Positions 10,820 through 20,456 of a DNA stretch of 64,000 bases are shown piece by piece. The stretch is from assembly GCF_900106665.1 (NCBI RefSeq), contig NZ_FNNA01000001.1, forward strand, positions 744,001 through 808,000. The letters run 5' to 3'. The notes beneath the pieces were generated by a model. The model worked only from the letters and a program-made list of their open reading frames with translations, did no database searches and was not told the origin of the DNA. How positions within the stretch are numbered: position 1 is the first letter of the stretch; each line of letters begins with the position of its first letter. A program made the position numbers and the translations under genes. This DNA is from Paracoccus sanguinis (GTDB taxonomy: Bacteria; Pseudomonadota; Alphaproteobacteria; Rhodobacterales; Rhodobacteraceae).

Positions 10820-11098
10820 CGGGGCATCCTCTTGCTGTCGAAGGGGCTGCGGCCCGGCGGGGGCATGAGCCCGGCGGGATGGCGGCCCTTGAGGCGGATC
10901 AGGGGCCTGACCAGCGCTTCATCGTGCCGGTGCCCCGCGCCGCGCGCAACCCGCACGTCGCCCGGATAGAGTGGACACGCTTGCCAAAAAACTGCAACCC
11001 TCGGGGTCAAGGGACGCACGGTCGTGCGGAACCCCGTCCCGGCGCGGGCGGTTCGCCGCAGACCCCCTGAAGCCTCCCCCCCGAAAAGGACTGCCGCC
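10820..11098. promoter_or_regulatory. Divergent control region between osmF and the catalase-like gene
   Basis: A 279-bp non-coding gap that must hold both promoters. It contains a 6-bp dyad with a 2-base spacer, CGCACG-GT-CGTGCG (11015-11028), inside a larger arrangement where GGGGT (11004) and GGGAC (11011) face ACCCC (11031) and GTCCC (11036). This could be an operator or an RNA hairpin just ahead of the catalase-like gene. A ribosome-binding sequence AAAAGGA precedes the ATG at 11099. I could not assign a sigma-70 promoter with confidence. Confidence 0.4.
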
Positions 11099-12196
11099 AT
11101 GAAACCGGCCCTGCGCTACTCGCCCGACCTCGAAACCCTGCGCGATGACGAGGCCGAAGGGCTGACCGCAGTCGAGGAAGGGCTGGCCACGATCCTTGCC
11201 ACCACGCTGCGCGACGAGGGCCGCGGCCTGCGCGCGGTCCACGCCAAGGCCCACGCCTATCTGACCGGCACGCTGTCGGTGCTGCCCGACCTGCCGCCCG
11301 AACTGGCGCAGGGGATGTTCGCCACGCCCGGCGACCACCCGGCGATCCTGCGCGTCTCGACCAACCCCGGCGACGTGCTGGACGACAGCATCTCGCTGCC
11401 CCGGGGCATCGCGCTCAAGGTGCTGGGGGTCGAGGGGCCGCGCCTGCCGGGGGCCGAGGGCGACGCGCAGGATTTCCTGATGGTCAACGCCCCGGTATTC
11501 GCCTCGCCCGATCCGGCCGACTTCGCCCGCTCGCTCAAGCTGCTCGCGCTGACCACCGACCGGCTGGAGTGGGCGAAGAAGGCGCTCTCGCTCACGCTGC
11601 GGACGGTTGAGCGGGGGATCGAGGCCGTGGGGCTGGAAAGCCGGGCGCTCAAGAGCTTCGGCGGGGCGCTGAACGTCCACCCGCTGGGCGAGCGCTATTT
11701 CTCGACCGTGCCCTTCCGGCACGGGGACTACGTGGCGAAATACGCGCTGGTGCCGGTGTCGGACACGCTGACCCGCCACAGCGGCGAGGAGATCGCCACC
11801 ATTGGCCACCCCGACGCCATCCGCGCCGCGATGGACCGCGACACCCGCGCCGGCGCCATGACGTGGGAGCTGTGCGCCCAGCTCATGCGCGACCCCGAGA
11901 CGATGCCGGTCGAGGACCCGCGCGTCGAGTGGCCCGAGGACGAAAGCCCGCTTCTGCCCGTGGCGCGGCTGCGGGTCGAGGCGCAGCCCTCGTTCGACGC
12001 GGCCGCGGCGCGCGCGGCCGACGACCGGCTGCGGTTCTCGGTCTGGACCGGGCTGGCCGCGCACCGGCCCTTGGGCGCGATCAACCGCGCCCGGCGCGAC
12101 GCCTATCTCTTCTCGACCGGGTTCCGCGAGCGCGCCAACCGCTGCCCTATCCACGAACCGACCGACACCGCAATCGGAGACATGAGCCATGGCTGA
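11099..12196 (+). CDS. Catalase-family heme protein (short type)
   Basis: A 365-residue protein of the small catalase/SrpA-like group, shorter than typical catalases (about 480 residues or more). Seen: RAVHAKAHAYL near residues 45-55 with the distal-His position, and INRARRDAYLFSTGFRER near the C-terminus, which fits the R-x3-Y proximal tyrosine motif for heme. The start at 11099 has AAAAGGA eight bases upstream; the frame extends further up but without a better site. It overlaps the following molybdoenzyme gene by 8 bp, so the two are translationally coupled and probably act together in redox defence or peroxide-linked metabolism. Whether it is a true catalase or a peroxidase-like enzyme is open. 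Confidence 0.85.
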   Translation: MKPALRYSPDLETLRDDEAEGLTAVEEGLATILATTLRDEGRGLRAVHAKAHAYLTGTLSVLPDLPPELAQGMFATPGDHPAILRVSTNPGDVLDDSISLPRGIALKVLGVEGPRLPGAEGDAQDFLMVNAPVFASPDPADFARSLKLLALTTDRLEWAKKALSLTLRTVERGIEAVGLESRALKSFGGALNVHPLGERYFSTVPFRHGDYVAKYALVPVSDTLTRHSGEEIATIGHPDAIRAAMDRDTRAGAMTWELCAQLMRDPETMPVEDPRVEWPEDESPLLPVARLRVEAQPSFDAAAARAADDRLRFSVWTGLAAHRPLGAINRARRDAYLFSTGFRERANRCPIHEPTDTAIGDMSHG

Positions 12197-14474
12197 CACC
12201 CCCGCCGACCAGCGCGACGACACCGCCCATTTCGACGGACCCGCCGGCGGCTGGGGCTCGCTCGAAGGAATGGGCCATGTCGCGGGCGCCGAGGGGCTGA
12301 CCCTCGACATGCTGGCCACGCTGCGCCGCCAGAACAAGAACGACGGGCACATGTGCACGTCCTGCGCCTGGGCCAAGCCCGCCAATCCGCATATCGTCGA
12401 GTTCTGCGAGAACGGGGCCAAGGCCACGATCTGGGATCTGGTCAAGGCCCGCTGCGGCCCGGACTTCATGGCCGAGCACACGGTGAGCGAGCTGCGCGGC
12501 TGGTCCGACCTCGAGCTTGAGCGCGCCGGCCGACTGACCCATCCGATGCGCTATGACGCGGCCACCGACCGCTATGTCGAGATCGATTGGGCCACCGCCT
12601 TTGCCGAGATCGGCGCCGCGCTGAAGCCGATGAACCCCAAGGACACGGTGTTCTACGCCTCGGGGCGCGCCAGCCTCGAGACGTCCTATCTGTGGCAGCT
12701 CTTCGCGCGGCTCTACGGGCACAACAACCTGCCCGACAGCTCGAACATGTGCCACGAGACGACCAGCGTGGCGCTGGCCGAGTTCATCGGCTCGCCCGTC
12801 GGCACCTGCACGCTCGAGGATTTCGAGCATTGCGACCTGATGCTGTTTTTGGGCCAGAACACCGGGTCGAACAGTCCGCGGTTCCTGCACAACCTGCAGA
12901 AGGCGAAAGAGCGCGGCTGCCGCATCATCGTACTGAACCCGCTGCGCGAGACGGGGCTGCTGCGGTTCCGCAACCCGCAGCGGCTGACGCAGATGCTGGG
13001 CGGCGTGACCGAGATCGCCGACCATTACCTGCAGATCCGGCCGGGTGGCGACATGGCGCTGCTGACCGGGATGACGAAGCGGGTGCTGGAGCTCGACGAG
13101 GCCGAGGGCGGGATCATCGACCGCGACTTCATCGCCGAGCACACCACCGGGTTCGAGGATGTCGCGGCCCACGCCCGCGCCGCCGACTGGGCCGAGATCG
13201 AGGCGCACACCGGCCTTTCGCGCGCGGTGATCGAGGATCTGGGCACCCTCTACGCCCGCGCCCCGGCCACCATCGCGGTCTACGGCATGGGGCTGACCCA
13301 GCACGTCCACGGCGGCAAGACGCTGGGGGCGCTCGTCAACCTGCTGCTGATGCGCGGCAACATCGGCCGTCCGGGGGCGGGTATCTCGCCCGTGCGCGGC
13401 CATTCCAACGTGCAGGGCCAGCGCACCGTGGGGATCGCTGAGCGGCCCGAGCTGGTGCCGCTCGACAAGCTCGCCCGGATGTTCGACTTCGCCCCCCCGC
13501 GCGAGACCGGCCGCACTACCGTCGAGGTGGCCGAAGGGGTCATCGACGGCTCGGTGCGGGCGGTGCTGTCGCTGGGCGGCAACCTCGTGCGCGCGATGCC
13601 CGACATCGCCCGGGTCGAGGCCGCGTGGGGCGGGCTCGACCTCGTGGTGAACATCGCCACCAAGCTGAACCGCACCCATCTCGTGCCCGGCCGCGCCACC
13701 TATCTGCTGCCCTGCCTCGTGCGGGCGGAAGAGGACGAGCAGACCTCGGGTCCGCAATATGTCTCGGTCGAGGATTCGCTCTCGCACATCCACGCCTCGC
13801 TCGGGACGATCACCCCCGCGGCGCCGTCGATCCTGTCCGAGCCGACGATCGTGGCTGGGATCGCCAAGGCGACGCTGGCCCCCAATCCCAAGGTGCGGTG
13901 GGACGACTGGATCGCGGACTATGCCCGCATCCGGGCGCTGATCGAAGAAACGTGGCCCGAGATGTTCCGCGATTACGAGACGCGGATGCACGCGCCCGGC
14001 GGCTTCTACAAGGGCAACAAGGCGCGCGAGCGGGTGTGGAAGACCGACAGCGGCAAGGCCCAGTTCACCGTGCCGCCGCAGCTTTCGGGGCTCGGGCGCG
14101 AACTGGCCGACGACGAGTACACGCTGATCACCCTGCGCTCGAACGACCAGTTCAACACCACCGTCTACGGGCTCGAGGACCGGCTGCGCGGCCTTTCGGG
14201 GGACCGGATGATCGTGCTGATGAACCCCGAAGAGATCGCCCGCGCTGGCCTCGCCGAGGGGCAGAAGGCGCGGCTGGTCTGCGCCGCCGACGAGGACGGC
14301 CACGCCCGCGTGGTCGAGGGGCTGACGGTCACCGCCTATGATCTGCCCGACCGCTGCGTCGGGGCCTATTACCCCGAGACGAACCCGCTGGTCCCGCTGG
14401 CGCTGCACGACGAGATGTCGAAAACCCCGGCCTACAAGGGCACGCCGGTGCGGATCGAGGCGGTGGCGGGCTGA
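12189..14474 (+). CDS. FdhF/YdeP-family molybdopterin oxidoreductase
   Basis: A 761-residue molybdenum enzyme of the DMSO-reductase superfamily. Seen: an N-terminal Cys group (GHMCTSCAWAKP and VEFCENGAKA), the segment SSNMCHETTSVAL near residue 185, where the Cys is the probable Mo ligand, molybdopterin-contact stretches (LMLFLGQNTGSN, MRGNIGRPGAGISPVRGHSN) and a C-terminal MopB-binding barrel (TLRSNDQFNTTVYG). The electron donor or acceptor and substrate of YdeP-type proteins are not established; formate dehydrogenase is a common but unsupported label. It overlaps the catalase-like gene by 8 bp and ends before a strong bidirectional terminator. Confidence 0.88.
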   Translation: MADTPADQRDDTAHFDGPAGGWGSLEGMGHVAGAEGLTLDMLATLRRQNKNDGHMCTSCAWAKPANPHIVEFCENGAKATIWDLVKARCGPDFMAEHTVSELRGWSDLELERAGRLTHPMRYDAATDRYVEIDWATAFAEIGAALKPMNPKDTVFYASGRASLETSYLWQLFARLYGHNNLPDSSNMCHETTSVALAEFIGSPVGTCTLEDFEHCDLMLFLGQNTGSNSPRFLHNLQKAKERGCRIIVLNPLRETGLLRFRNPQRLTQMLGGVTEIADHYLQIRPGGDMALLTGMTKRVLELDEAEGGIIDRDFIAEHTTGFEDVAAHARAADWAEIEAHTGLSRAVIEDLGTLYARAPATIAVYGMGLTQHVHGGKTLGALVNLLLMRGNIGRPGAGISPVRGHSNVQGQRTVGIAERPELVPLDKLARMFDFAPPRETGRTTVEVAEGVIDGSVRAVLSLGGNLVRAMPDIARVEAAWGGLDLVVNIATKLNRTHLVPGRATYLLPCLVRAEEDEQTSGPQYVSVEDSLSHIHASLGTITPAAPSILSEPTIVAGIAKATLAPNPKVRWDDWIADYARIRALIEETWPEMFRDYETRMHAPGGFYKGNKARERVWKTDSGKAQFTVPPQLSGLGRELADDEYTLITLRSNDQFNTTVYGLEDRLRGLSGDRMIVLMNPEEIARAGLAEGQKARLVCAADEDGHARVVEGLTVTAYDLPDRCVGAYYPETNPLVPLALHDEMSKTPAYKGTPVRIEAVAG

Positions 14475-14494
14475 TCCCCCACCCCTGTGCCACG

Positions 14495-14524
14495 AAAAAA
14501 GCCGGCCTCGCGGCCGGCTTTTCC
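14495..14524. terminator. Bidirectional intrinsic terminator
   Basis: Perfect stem AAAAGCCGGCC (14497-14507), loop TCGC, GGCCGGCTTTT (14512-14522). With A-runs on one side and T-runs on the other it can stop transcription from both the molybdoenzyme gene (+) and the paoC gene (-), which converge here. Confidence 0.9.
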
Positions 14525-14544
14525 ATCTCAGGCAGAGGGGCGCC

Positions 14545-16761
14545 TCAGTCGAGTTCGGCCAGCACCTTGTCCAGCGTCACCGGGAACTCGCGGAAGCGCT
14601 TTCCGGTGGCGTTGGTGATGGCATTGACGATCGCCCCGGCGGTGCCGCAGCACGCCAGCTCGCCGATCCCCTTGGCGCCCATCGGGTTGGCATAGGGGTC
14701 GCGGTCATCGAGGAACTCGACGTCGATATGCGGCACGTCGAGGTTGGCCGGGATGTGGTATTCGGCCAGGTCGCGGTTCACGAAATGCCCGTCGCGCGGG
14801 TCGCGGGCGGATTCCTCGTGCAGCGCCGAGCCGATGCCGAAGATCATCCCGCCGATGCACTGCGAGCGCGCAGTCTTCTCGTTCAGGATGCGGCCGGTGG
14901 CGAACACCCCCGACAGGCGGCGCAGCCGCACCTCGCCGGTGACGCGGCTGACCGCGACCTCGGCGAACTGCGCCCCCCAGCTCGCCTGCCGCGTGGTCAG
15001 CAGCGTGGCGCCCGGGTCGATCTCGCCCTCGGCCCGCAGCGTGTCGCCGGCGAGGATGTCGGCGAGCGCGCGGGTGCGGTTGAGGGCGATGGCCAGCCCG
15101 TCCTTGAGCGTCAGCTCGTCCGGCTCGCACCCCATCCGCTCGGCAATCTGCGCGCGGACCGCCTGCGCGGCAAGCAGGACCGAGCTGCCGGCCGAGGCCG
15201 CGCCGAACGACCCGCCGGAGCCGGCCGAGGGCGGCAGCGCGCTGTCGCCCAGCACCGTGGTCACGCGGTCGAGCGGCAGGCCCAGCGCCTCGGCGGCGAT
15301 CTGGGTCAGGATGGCGTAGCTGCCGGTGCCGATGTCGGTCATGTCCGTCTCGACCCGCGCGGTGCCGTCGGGCAGCAGCACCACCGCCGCCGTCGAGTTC
15401 ACCAGCAGGTTCACCCGCACGGCCGAGGCCATGCCCATGCCGATCAGCCACTCGCCCTCGCGCCGGGTACCCGGCTCGGGCCGGTCGGCCCAGCCGAAGG
15501 TCTCGGCCCCGCGGCGCAGGCAGTCGGCCAGCCGGTTCGAGCTGAACGGCCGCCCCGACGACGGGTCCTTGTCGGGGATGTTGCGCAGCCGCAGCTCGAC
15601 CGGGCAGAGGCCGGCCTTTTCGGCCAGCTCGTCCATGGCGATCTCGACCATCGGCACGCCGATCGCCTCGCCCGGGGCCCGCATCGAGCCGGGGGGCGTG
15701 ATGTTGACCGAGGCGATGTGGTGGCCGATGCGACGGTTCTCACCGGCATAGGTGAAGGGCGTGGCCTGCGTCACCGGCTCCGAGAAGCTGGCCCCGGCCA
15801 TGGTCGTCACCCAGGCGTCGTGGCCGATGCCGGTCAGACGCCCGTCCTGGCCCGCGGCCAGCCGGATGCGCTGGCGGCTTTCGGACCGGCGGTGCGTCGC
15901 CTCGAACACGTTGCGGCGATGCAGCGCGATGGCGACCGGGCGGCCGAGCTTCTGCGCCGCGATGGCGGCGCCCACGGCCTCGTGCCCGATGCCCAGCTTG
16001 CCGCCGAACCCGCCGCCCACATAGGGCGACAGGATCCGCACCTTGTCGGCGCTGACCCCCAGCGCGTCGGCCAGTTCCGCCGCGTTCGAGCGCAGCATCT
16101 GATAGCTGCCGCGCACGGTCAGCTTGTCGCCGTCCCACCAGGCGGTGGCGGCGTGCGGTTCCATCGCCGCGTGGCTCATCGAGGGGGTGAGGTAGTGGTC
16201 ATCGACCGTGAACGCCGCCTCCTGCATCGCCGCGGCGAGGTCGCCCTGCACCGACTGCTTGAAGAAGGGCGAGCTGTAGTCCCTGGGCCCGACCTTGAGC
16301 GTCGCGCGGTCGGACTGGTCGAGCAGCACCGGCCGGGCGGCAAAGGCCGCGTCGCGCGCCTGTTCCAGCGTCTCGGCCACCACCAGCGCGATGGGCTGGC
16401 CGACGAAGGCGATCTCGGACGGGCCCTGTGCGGGCGACGACCCCTGCCCGCCCTGCGCCGGATAGCGGATCATCCGGTCATCGCGGATCACCGCGAGGAC
16501 GCCCGGCATGGCCCGCAGCTCGGCGGTGTTGAGGCCCGTCACCCAGCCCTTGGCGATGGGGGCGCGGACGAACCAGCCATGCGCGGTGCCCGGCGGGTGA
16601 TCCTCATCGGCATAGGTCGCCGTGCCCGTGACCTTGAGCGGCCCCTCGGGGCGGTCGGCGGGCGTGGTCAGCACCCCCTGCGGGGTGTGGTCGAAGAAAT
16701 TGTCCTCGTCCTTGCTGTTCATCCGCAGGTGGTTGCGGGGCAGTTCGATGGGGTCGCTCAT
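14545..16761 (-). CDS. paoC: Molybdenum hydroxylase large subunit (PaoC/YagR type)
   Basis: Catalytic molybdopterin-cytosine-dinucleotide subunit of a xanthine-oxidase-family enzyme, probably an aldehyde oxidoreductase. A 738-residue protein: the N-terminal [11 protein letters not shown] segment, [11 protein letters not shown] (Mo-cofactor loop), [11 protein letters not shown] (Arg loop) and the C-terminal [20 protein letters not shown] with the catalytic Glu. Third gene of a Fe-S, FAD, Mo operon. Its ATG overlaps the FAD-subunit stop by 4 bp. The cofactor maturation genes mocA and xdhC lie immediately upstream on the same strand. The aldehyde range is not readable from sequence. Confidence 0.92.
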   Translation of the reverse strand: MSDPIELPRNHLRMNSKDEDNFFDHTPQGVLTTPADRPEGPLKVTGTATYADEDHPPGTAHGWFVRAPIAKGWVTGLNTAELRAMPGVLAVIRDDRMIRYPAQGGQGSSPAQGPSEIAFVGQPIALVVAETLEQARDAAFAARPVLLDQSDRATLKVGPRDYSSPFFKQSVQGDLAAAMQEAAFTVDDHYLTPSMSHAAMEPHAATAWWDGDKLTVRGSYQMLRSNAAELADALGVSADKVRILSPYVGGGFGGKLGIGHEAVGAAIAAQKLGRPVAIALHRRNVFEATHRRSESRQRIRLAAGQDGRLTGIGHDAWVTTMAGASFSEPVTQATPFTYAGENRRIGHHIASVNITPPGSMRAPGEAIGVPMVEIAMDELAEKAGLCPVELRLRNIPDKDPSSGRPFSSNRLADCLRRGAETFGWADRPEPGTRREGEWLIGMGMASAVRVNLLVNSTAAVVLLPDGTARVETDMTDIGTGSYAILTQIAAEALGLPLDRVTTVLGDSALPPSAGSGGSFGAASAGSSVLLAAQAVRAQIAERMGCEPDELTLKDGLAIALNRTRALADILAGDTLRAEGEIDPGATLLTTRQASWGAQFAEVAVSRVTGEVRLRRLSGVFATGRILNEKTARSQCIGGMIFGIGSALHEESARDPRDGHFVNRDLAEYHIPANLDVPHIDVEFLDDRDPYANPMGAKGIGELACCGTAGAIVNAITNATGKRFREFPVTLDKVLAELD

Positions 16762-17732
16762 GCTGCGCGCGCTCCGCTGGTGGCCTCGGTCAGCACGGCG
16801 ACAAGGGTGCGTCGCGCCAGGGGAATCTTGAAGTCGTTCTCGCCCTGCCCCTCGGCGCCGGCGAGCAGGCGGTCAGCAAAGCGGCCGAAGAGCGCCTCGG
16901 ACGGGGCCTCGCCCTCGAGCAGCGCCTCGGCCTCGGGCAGGCGCCACGGTCGTGCCGCGACCCCGCCCAGGGCCACGCGCGCCCGGGTGATGCGGCCGGC
17001 ATCGGTGACGACATCCACGGCGACCGAGACCAGCGCGAAGGCATACGAGCGGCGGTCCCGGACCTTGCGGTAAAGCTGCGCCCCGCCGGTGGGCGCGGGC
17101 AGGGTCACGGCGGTGATCAGCTCGCCCGGGGCGAGGTTGGTGTCGCGCTCGGGCGTGTCGCCGGGCAGGCGGTGGAACTCGGCCAGCGGCAGGGTGCGGG
17201 GGCCCTGCGGCCCGTCGATCTCGACCACCGCTTCGAGCGCGGCGAGCGCCACGGCCATGTCGCCGGGATAGGTGGCGATGCAGGCGGGCGAGGTGCCGAG
17301 GATGGCGAGGTTGCGGTTGAACCCGCCGCGGGCGGCACAGCCAGTGCCCGGCTCGCGCTTGTTGCAGGGGGTGTCGAGGTCGTAGAAATACGGGCAGCGG
17401 GTGCGCTGCAACAGATTGCCGCCGGTGGTGGCGCGGTTGCGGATCTGCCCGCTCGCCCCCGCGAGGATGGCCCGCGACAAGAGCGGCCAGTCCGCCCGCA
17501 CCCGATCATCTGCCGCCAGCGCCGCGTTGCGCACCAGCGCGCCGACCCGCAGCCCCTCGCCGTCGGCGGCGATCTCGTCCAACCCGATGTGGTTGATGTC
17601 GACCAGCGCCTTTGGCGTCTCGATCTGCAGCTTCATCAGGTCCAGAAGGTTGGTGCCCCCGGCGATGAAGCGGCCCTGCGCGGCCAGCGCCTCGGCCGGG
17701 GCGGTGGCGCGCTGATAGGAAAACGGCCTCAT
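16758..17732 (-). CDS. paoB: Molybdenum hydroxylase FAD-binding subunit (PaoB type)
   Basis: Passes electrons from the Fe-S clusters to FAD. A 324-residue protein with the FAD motifs [13 protein letters not shown] near residues 25-37 and [20 protein letters not shown] around residues 103-122. It also has CPYFYD and the C-x6-C-type pair [15 protein letters not shown], typical of PaoB, which carries an extra [4Fe-4S] cluster in the FAD subunit. The start is ATG at 17732, overlapping the small-subunit stop by 4 bp; longer upstream readings run through the small-subunit gene. Confidence 0.91.
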   Translation of the reverse strand: MRPFSYQRATAPAEALAAQGRFIAGGTNLLDLMKLQIETPKALVDINHIGLDEIAADGEGLRVGALVRNAALAADDRVRADWPLLSRAILAGASGQIRNRATTGGNLLQRTRCPYFYDLDTPCNKREPGTGCAARGGFNRNLAILGTSPACIATYPGDMAVALAALEAVVEIDGPQGPRTLPLAEFHRLPGDTPERDTNLAPGELITAVTLPAPTGGAQLYRKVRDRRSYAFALVSVAVDVVTDAGRITRARVALGGVAARPWRLPEAEALLEGEAPSEALFGRFADRLLAGAEGQGENDFKIPLARRTLVAVLTEATSGARAA

Positions 17733-18235
17733 GCGGATGCCTCCGCGGTGTCGCGGATCGCGTCCACGATGTTGGGATAGCACGAGCAGCGGCAGAGGTT
17801 GCCCGACATCCGCTCGCGGATCTCCTCGTCCGAGAGCGACGGCGCGCCGAGGTCGTCCGAGACGGCGCTCGGCCAGCCCTCGCGCAGCTCCTCGAGCATG
17901 GCGGTGGCCGAGACGATCTGGCCGGGGGTGCAGTAGCCGCACTGGAACCCGTCGCGGCGGATGAAGGCCTGCTGCATCGGCGCCAGCGCGCCGGGCTGGC
18001 CGATCCCCTCGATCGTGGTGATCTCGTCGCCGTCGTGCATGACCGCGAGCGTCAGGCACGAGTTGATGCGGCGGCCGTTGAGCATGACCGTGCAGGCGCC
18101 GCACTGGCCGTGGTCGCAGCCCTTCTTGGTGCCGGTCAGGTCGAGATGCTGGCGCAGCGCGTCGAGGAGGGTCACCCGCGGGTCGTCGAGCGTCAGCCGC
18201 CGCGCCTCTCCATTGATGGTCAGGGTCACGTCCAT
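17729..18235 (-). CDS. paoA: Molybdenum hydroxylase [2Fe-2S] subunit (PaoA type)
   Basis: A 168-residue ferredoxin-like subunit with two [2Fe-2S] clusters: plant-type cluster [12 protein letters not shown] plus a later INSC, and the C-terminal cluster CGYCTPG with [13 protein letters not shown] chose ATG at 18235 because GAGGTG sits at ribosome-binding distance; a GTG at 18244 would add three residues. Unlike E. coli PaoA, there is no twin-arginine signal peptide, so the complex is expected in the cytoplasm. First gene of the paoABC operon. Confidence 0.92.
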   Translation of the reverse strand: MDVTLTINGEARRLTLDDPRVTLLDALRQHLDLTGTKKGCDHGQCGACTVMLNGRRINSCLTLAVMHDGDEITTIEGIGQPGALAPMQQAFIRRDGFQCGYCTPGQIVSATAMLEELREGWPSAVSDDLGAPSLSDEEIRERMSGNLCRCSCYPNIVDAIRDTAEASA

Positions 18236-18370
18236 GGCTGGCACCTCGGCTGGTTGGGGCGATACCTCACCGAACCGGCGGGGCCGGGTGCGGTTCCGGT
18301 AATAAAGATGAAGCGCGGCGATGTCCCAGCGTCACGGGCGACGTTCCGCAGCGGCGCTCAGGGTGTGGGT

Positions 18371-18406
18371 AGGTCTCAGGGGGTCGGCAGGTCTCAGGGG
18401 GTCGGC
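18371..18406 (+). repeat. 18-bp perfect tandem duplication at the mocA 3' end
   Basis: The unit AGGTCTCAGGGGGTCGGC occurs twice head to tail (18371-18388 and 18389-18406). The copy nearer the gene supplies the last codons and the TGA stop of mocA (TCA at 18394-18396 on the plus strand). The other copy repeats that stop in the same frame because 18 is a multiple of three. It looks like a recent slippage duplication with no effect on the protein. Confidence 0.9.
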
Positions 18407-18960
18407 ACGTCCACGTCGGCCAGCTCGGCCGCCGGGACGGCGACGCACCGGGCGCCGGCCCGGGCCAGCAGCCCGCCCGCGCCCTGATCGCCCGACAGCC
18501 CCGCGACGGCCGGAAAGAGCCCCGCGGGCAGGCAGGCGGGCGGCCCCGGCCGCGCCTCGGGGCCATGGGCCGCGGCGGCAGCCGCGTCGCCCGCGGCCGA
18601 CAGGATGCGGTGCAGGGTGGCGGGCGTGACCTCGGGCATGTCGCCCAGAGTGACAAGCAGCCGCGTGACCCCCAGCGCCGCAGCCGCGGCCACGCCCGCG
18701 CGCAGGCTGTCGGACATCTCGGCGCCCGTCACCGTCACGATCCGGCAACCCGGCATCCGCGCGGCGATCACCGCCGCGACCTCGGCCGAGCGCACCACGG
18801 CCAGCCGATGCGCCAGCGGCACCGCCGCCAGCGCCGCCGCCGCGTGGGCCACAAGCGGCGTCCCGCGCCAGTCGGCTAGGAGCTTGTCCCCCTCCCCCCA
18901 GCGGCGCGAGTGCCCGGCGGCCAGCAGCAGACCCGCGTCGCAGGCCCCCGCCGCGGTCAT
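18394..18960 (-). CDS. mocA: Molybdenum cofactor cytidylyltransferase (MocA type)
   Basis: Transfers CMP to the molybdenum cofactor, giving the MCD form used by PaoC-type enzymes. A 188-residue nucleotidyltransferase: LLLAAGHSRRWGEGDKLLADW near residues 11-31 (the LAAG-S-R-G-K motif of MobA/MocA proteins) and LVTLGDMPEVTPATL (the GDMP metal-binding motif). Its start overlaps the xdhC stop by 4 bp (ATGA). With xdhC it forms the maturation pair for the adjacent paoABC enzyme. A 158-bp gap separates it from paoA. Confidence 0.87.
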   Translation of the reverse strand: MTAAGACDAGLLLAAGHSRRWGEGDKLLADWRGTPLVAHAAAALAAVPLAHRLAVVRSAEVAAVIAARMPGCRIVTVTGAEMSDSLRAGVAAAAALGVTRLLVTLGDMPEVTPATLHRILSAAGDAAAAAAHGPEARPGPPACLPAGLFPAVAGLSGDQGAGGLLARAGARCVAVPAAELADVDVPTP

Positions 18961-19922
18961 GCGGGGGCCGCCGACAGCGCCTCGCCCAGCACCTCGGCCA
19001 GCACCGACACCGCCAGCACCCGCGGGTCACGGGCCGAGGGGATCAGCCCGATCGGCCCGCGCAGCCGCGCCGTCTCGGCCGGGGTCAGGCCCAGCTCGGC
19101 CAGCGCCGCAAGCCGTCGCTGATGGGTCCGCAGGCTGCCCTGCGCGCCGATGTAGAAGGCCTCGCTGCGCAGCGCCTCGGCCAGCAGCGCGGGCTCGACC
19201 TCGTGGTCGTGGAAGAACAGCGTGACCGCGGTGCGCGCGTCCGCGACGAGCGGCCCGGGCGGGGCGAGCGGCGTGCCCGCGCGCCGCGCCGCCGTCCGGG
19301 TCGCGGCGTCGGGGGAGGACAGGGTGACGGGATAGCCCGCGGCGTGGGCGAGCGCCGCGAAGGTCAGCGCCTCGACACCCACCCCCAGCACCGCGAAGGC
19401 GGGCGGCGGGCGGACGGCGAGCGCAAAGCGGCCGGGGGCGGGCGCGGGCCGGGCCTCGCCCACGGCGATCCCCCCGCTGCCGCCGTTGCCGAGGTCGAGG
19501 TCCAGCCACGCCGTCCGCCGCGCCGCCCGCAGGTCCAGCGCCACCCTGAGCGGCGCGGGGTCGCGGACCGCGATCAGCGCCACGTCCAGCCCCCCGCCGC
19601 AGGGCAGCCGCAGGTCCACGAAGGGCGAGCCGAGCCCATAGCGCAGCTGCCGCCCTGCCCCGTCGCGCCACACCTCGGCGGCGTGCAGCGCCAGGTCCGC
19701 CTCGATGCAGCCCGAGCTGAGCTGCCCCACTGCGCCGAGGCCTCCGTCCCCGAGCGCCGGGAAACCCATGACCGCGCCGGGGTTGCGGTAATGCGGGCCC
19801 TCGACCCCGGTGATGACGGCCAGCACCCCGCCCGCCCGGGCCAGCGCCTCGAGCGGGTCGCCCACGGGATCGGCGGGTGACGATGTGTCGGGCGCAGGGA
19901 TGTGCGGCAGGTCGTGGCTCAT
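18957..19922 (-). CDS. xdhC: XdhC-family molybdoenzyme maturation protein
   Basis: Chaperone that binds sulfurated Mo cofactor and inserts it into xanthine-oxidase-family enzymes (the PaoD/XdhC role). A 321-residue protein: LAVITGVEGPHYRNPGAVM and SSGCIEADLALHA in the N-terminal XdhC domain, then a Rossmann-like C-terminal half with FYIGAQGSLRTHQRR and LIPSARDPRVLAVSVLAEVL. The start is ATG at 19922. First gene of the xdhC-mocA pair upstream of paoABC on the same strand. Confidence 0.88.
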   Translation of the reverse strand: MSHDLPHIPAPDTSSPADPVGDPLEALARAGGVLAVITGVEGPHYRNPGAVMGFPALGDGGLGAVGQLSSGCIEADLALHAAEVWRDGAGRQLRYGLGSPFVDLRLPCGGGLDVALIAVRDPAPLRVALDLRAARRTAWLDLDLGNGGSGGIAVGEARPAPAPGRFALAVRPPPAFAVLGVGVEALTFAALAHAAGYPVTLSSPDAATRTAARRAGTPLAPPGPLVADARTAVTLFFHDHEVEPALLAEALRSEAFYIGAQGSLRTHQRRLAALAELGLTPAETARLRGPIGLIPSARDPRVLAVSVLAEVLGEALSAAPA

Positions 19923-19983
19923 CGGACCGAGATGGGGGTGCCCCCGACCCGGCGCGAGGGGAGGCGCGGCGCGCCGCAGCGTC

Positions 19984-20382
19984 TCATCCCAGATGCCCGC
20001 GCCAGACCAGCACCCACAGCACCACGGCGGCAAGGATCATCAGCCCGAACATCACCGCCGCGGCGATGTTCGTGGCACTGTTGGTCCAGCGCCGCCCGGC
20101 GCCCAGCGGGCGCAGGTATTTCACCAGCTCGGCGTGGTCGCGCACCGCCGGCGTCGTGTCGATCTGCCGCGCCACCCGCGGCACCACCGCCTTCTGCTGC
20201 AACGCCGCCAGCCGCTGCGCCGCCTTGCGCTTGCGCCGCGGCAGCGCGCCGCCGCGCCGGCGCAGCATGGTGGCGAGGTCCGGCCGCGTGCCCCGCCTCG
20301 CCCCGCCGAAGCGCTGCGCCATGAGCTGCGCGACCTCGTCGGCCAGCGCCTGCACATCCGGTTCGGCCATCGTTTCCCCCAC
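19984..20382 (-). CDS. Hypothetical protein with one C-terminal membrane anchor
   Basis: A 132-residue protein I do not recognise. The first ~95 residues are polar and very basic (MLRRRGGALPRRKRKAAQRL), then a single hydrophobic helix NIAAAVMFGLMILAAVVLWV near residues 105-124 leads to a short tail. The second Met (MAEPDV, 20370) is an equally good start. It lies on the minus strand next to xdhC, 61 bp away, but nothing ties it to molybdenum metabolism. The layout fits a tail-anchored inner-membrane protein. Confidence 0.65.
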   Translation of the reverse strand: MGETMAEPDVQALADEVAQLMAQRFGGARRGTRPDLATMLRRRGGALPRRKRKAAQRLAALQQKAVVPRVARQIDTTPAVRDHAELVKYLRPLGAGRRWTNSATNIAAAVMFGLMILAAVVLWVLVWRGHLG

Positions 20383-20456
20383 GGCGCTGCTGGCACTGGA
20401 ACGCGCCGAGATTAGGGGTAATGATCGGCGCTGGCCAGACGCGCAAAGGTTGATCG

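Noticed and set aside
12189..14474. Formate dehydrogenase
   Set aside because: The fold is shared, but the Cys pattern and the NMCHE segment match the YdeP group, for which formate activity is not established, and no accessory FDH subunits are nearby.
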